This document shows positions 32,021 to 32,169 of a stretch of DNA of 32,169 bases, piece after piece. The DNA comes from an uncultured Prevotellaceae bacterium (GTDB lineage Bacteria > Bacteroidota > Bacteroidia > Bacteroidales > Bacteroidaceae), in NCBI GenBank assembly GCA_947166655.1, contig CAMVFC010000030.1, forward strand, positions 1 through 32,169. The letters are read 5' to 3'. The first letter of the stretch is position 1; each line of letters begins with the position of its first letter. A program made the position numbers and the translations under genes. The notes under the pieces are model-generated. The model had not been told where the DNA came from and made no database searches. It saw only the letters and a list, made by a program, of their open reading frames with translations.

Positions 32021-32051
32021 TGAAAGCCCCCTGTAATCCCCCCGCGGGGGA
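32021..32051. repeat. Dispersed repeat TGAAAGCCCCCTGTAATCCC, copy 2
   Basis: The plus strand reads TGAAAGCCCCCTGTAATCCC then CCCGCGGGGGA, almost the same as the complement of 12327-12357. The G/C-rich end is a small palindrome. Confidence 0.75.
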
Positions 32052-32054
32052 TAG

Positions 32055-32169
32055 TAAATGGTAAATGGTTAAATGGTAAATGGTTAAATGGTAAATGGTT
32101 AAATGGTTAAATGGTAAATGGTTAAATGGTAAATGGTTAAATGGTAAATGGTTAAATGGTAAATGGTTA
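32055..32169. repeat. TAAATGG / TTAAATGG tandem array, continuing past the window
   Basis: The last 115 bp are an alternation of 7-mers TAAATGG and 8-mers TTAAATGG, mostly as a 15-bp unit, with occasional phase changes (7-7 or 8-8). It reaches the window end without degrading. No spacers and no reading frame are present. Confidence 0.92.

Noticed and set aside
32055..32169. CRISPR array
   Set aside because: Units are 7 and 8 bp with no spacers between them, and no cas gene is in the window.

Overview
The window looks like chromosomal DNA from a Bacteroidales bacterium, most probably a Prevotellaceae member with fairly GC-rich genes. Four things support this. Several gene families are largely restricted to Bacteroidota (PorZ, DUF4294, DUF2851, DUF6249, DUF4369-type lipoproteins). 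Secreted proteins carry lipoprotein signals with a short lipobox. Shine-Dalgarno sequences are absent. The Bacteroidota -7 promoter box TAnnTTTG recurs in front of many genes. I see no phage, plasmid, transposase, CRISPR or rRNA. Most of the window is ordinary core genome. The unusual content is in the intergenic DNA, which holds several families of palindromic or tandem repeats.

Layout, left. A truncated TPR lipoprotein gene (1-1053, minus) is followed by tRNA-Gln(TTG) with its own terminator. Next are a large secreted GH2 beta-galactosidase with a C-terminal discoidin domain (1551-5513, minus) and a dapB-lepB pair (minus). The plus strand then carries DUF2851, a hot-dog thioesterase and dprA. 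The first two of these are separated by a tandem pair of 72-bp palindromic units. A hairpin terminator divides dprA from a convergent DUF4369/thioredoxin-like lipoprotein and a TPR/OmpA-like lipoprotein. A MITE-like palindrome sits between those last two.

Middle. An SDR oxidoreductase (14271-15074, plus) is followed by about 740 bp with no gene. That stretch holds a second MITE-like palindrome, a nested palindrome built from three 22-bp units, a degenerate 22-bp tandem array and a 17-bp perfect inverted repeat. Minus-strand genes from 19914 down to 15813 form two consecutive ECF sigma-factor modules: sigma, anti-sigma-like membrane protein and secreted protein; then sigma and two small membrane proteins. 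They are probably envelope-stress regulators of unknown signal.

Right. A lipoprotein, a DUF4294 protein, a TrmH-family methyltransferase, a CotH-like secreted protein and nadA (quinolinate synthase) come next. A clear terminator then precedes the co-oriented group leuS - yitT-like - rdgB - porZ. PorZ is a surface component of the type IX secretion system. The window ends in a repeat zone upstream of leuS: a second tandem pair of the 72-bp units, a copy of another dispersed repeat, and a TAAATGG/TTAAATGG tandem array that runs off the edge.

The most interesting material is the 15.1-15.75 kb repeat region, the dispersed palindromic families (which in several places supply the stop codon or last codons of genes), and the double ECF module. 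All functional statements about the repeats are inference from sequence shape.
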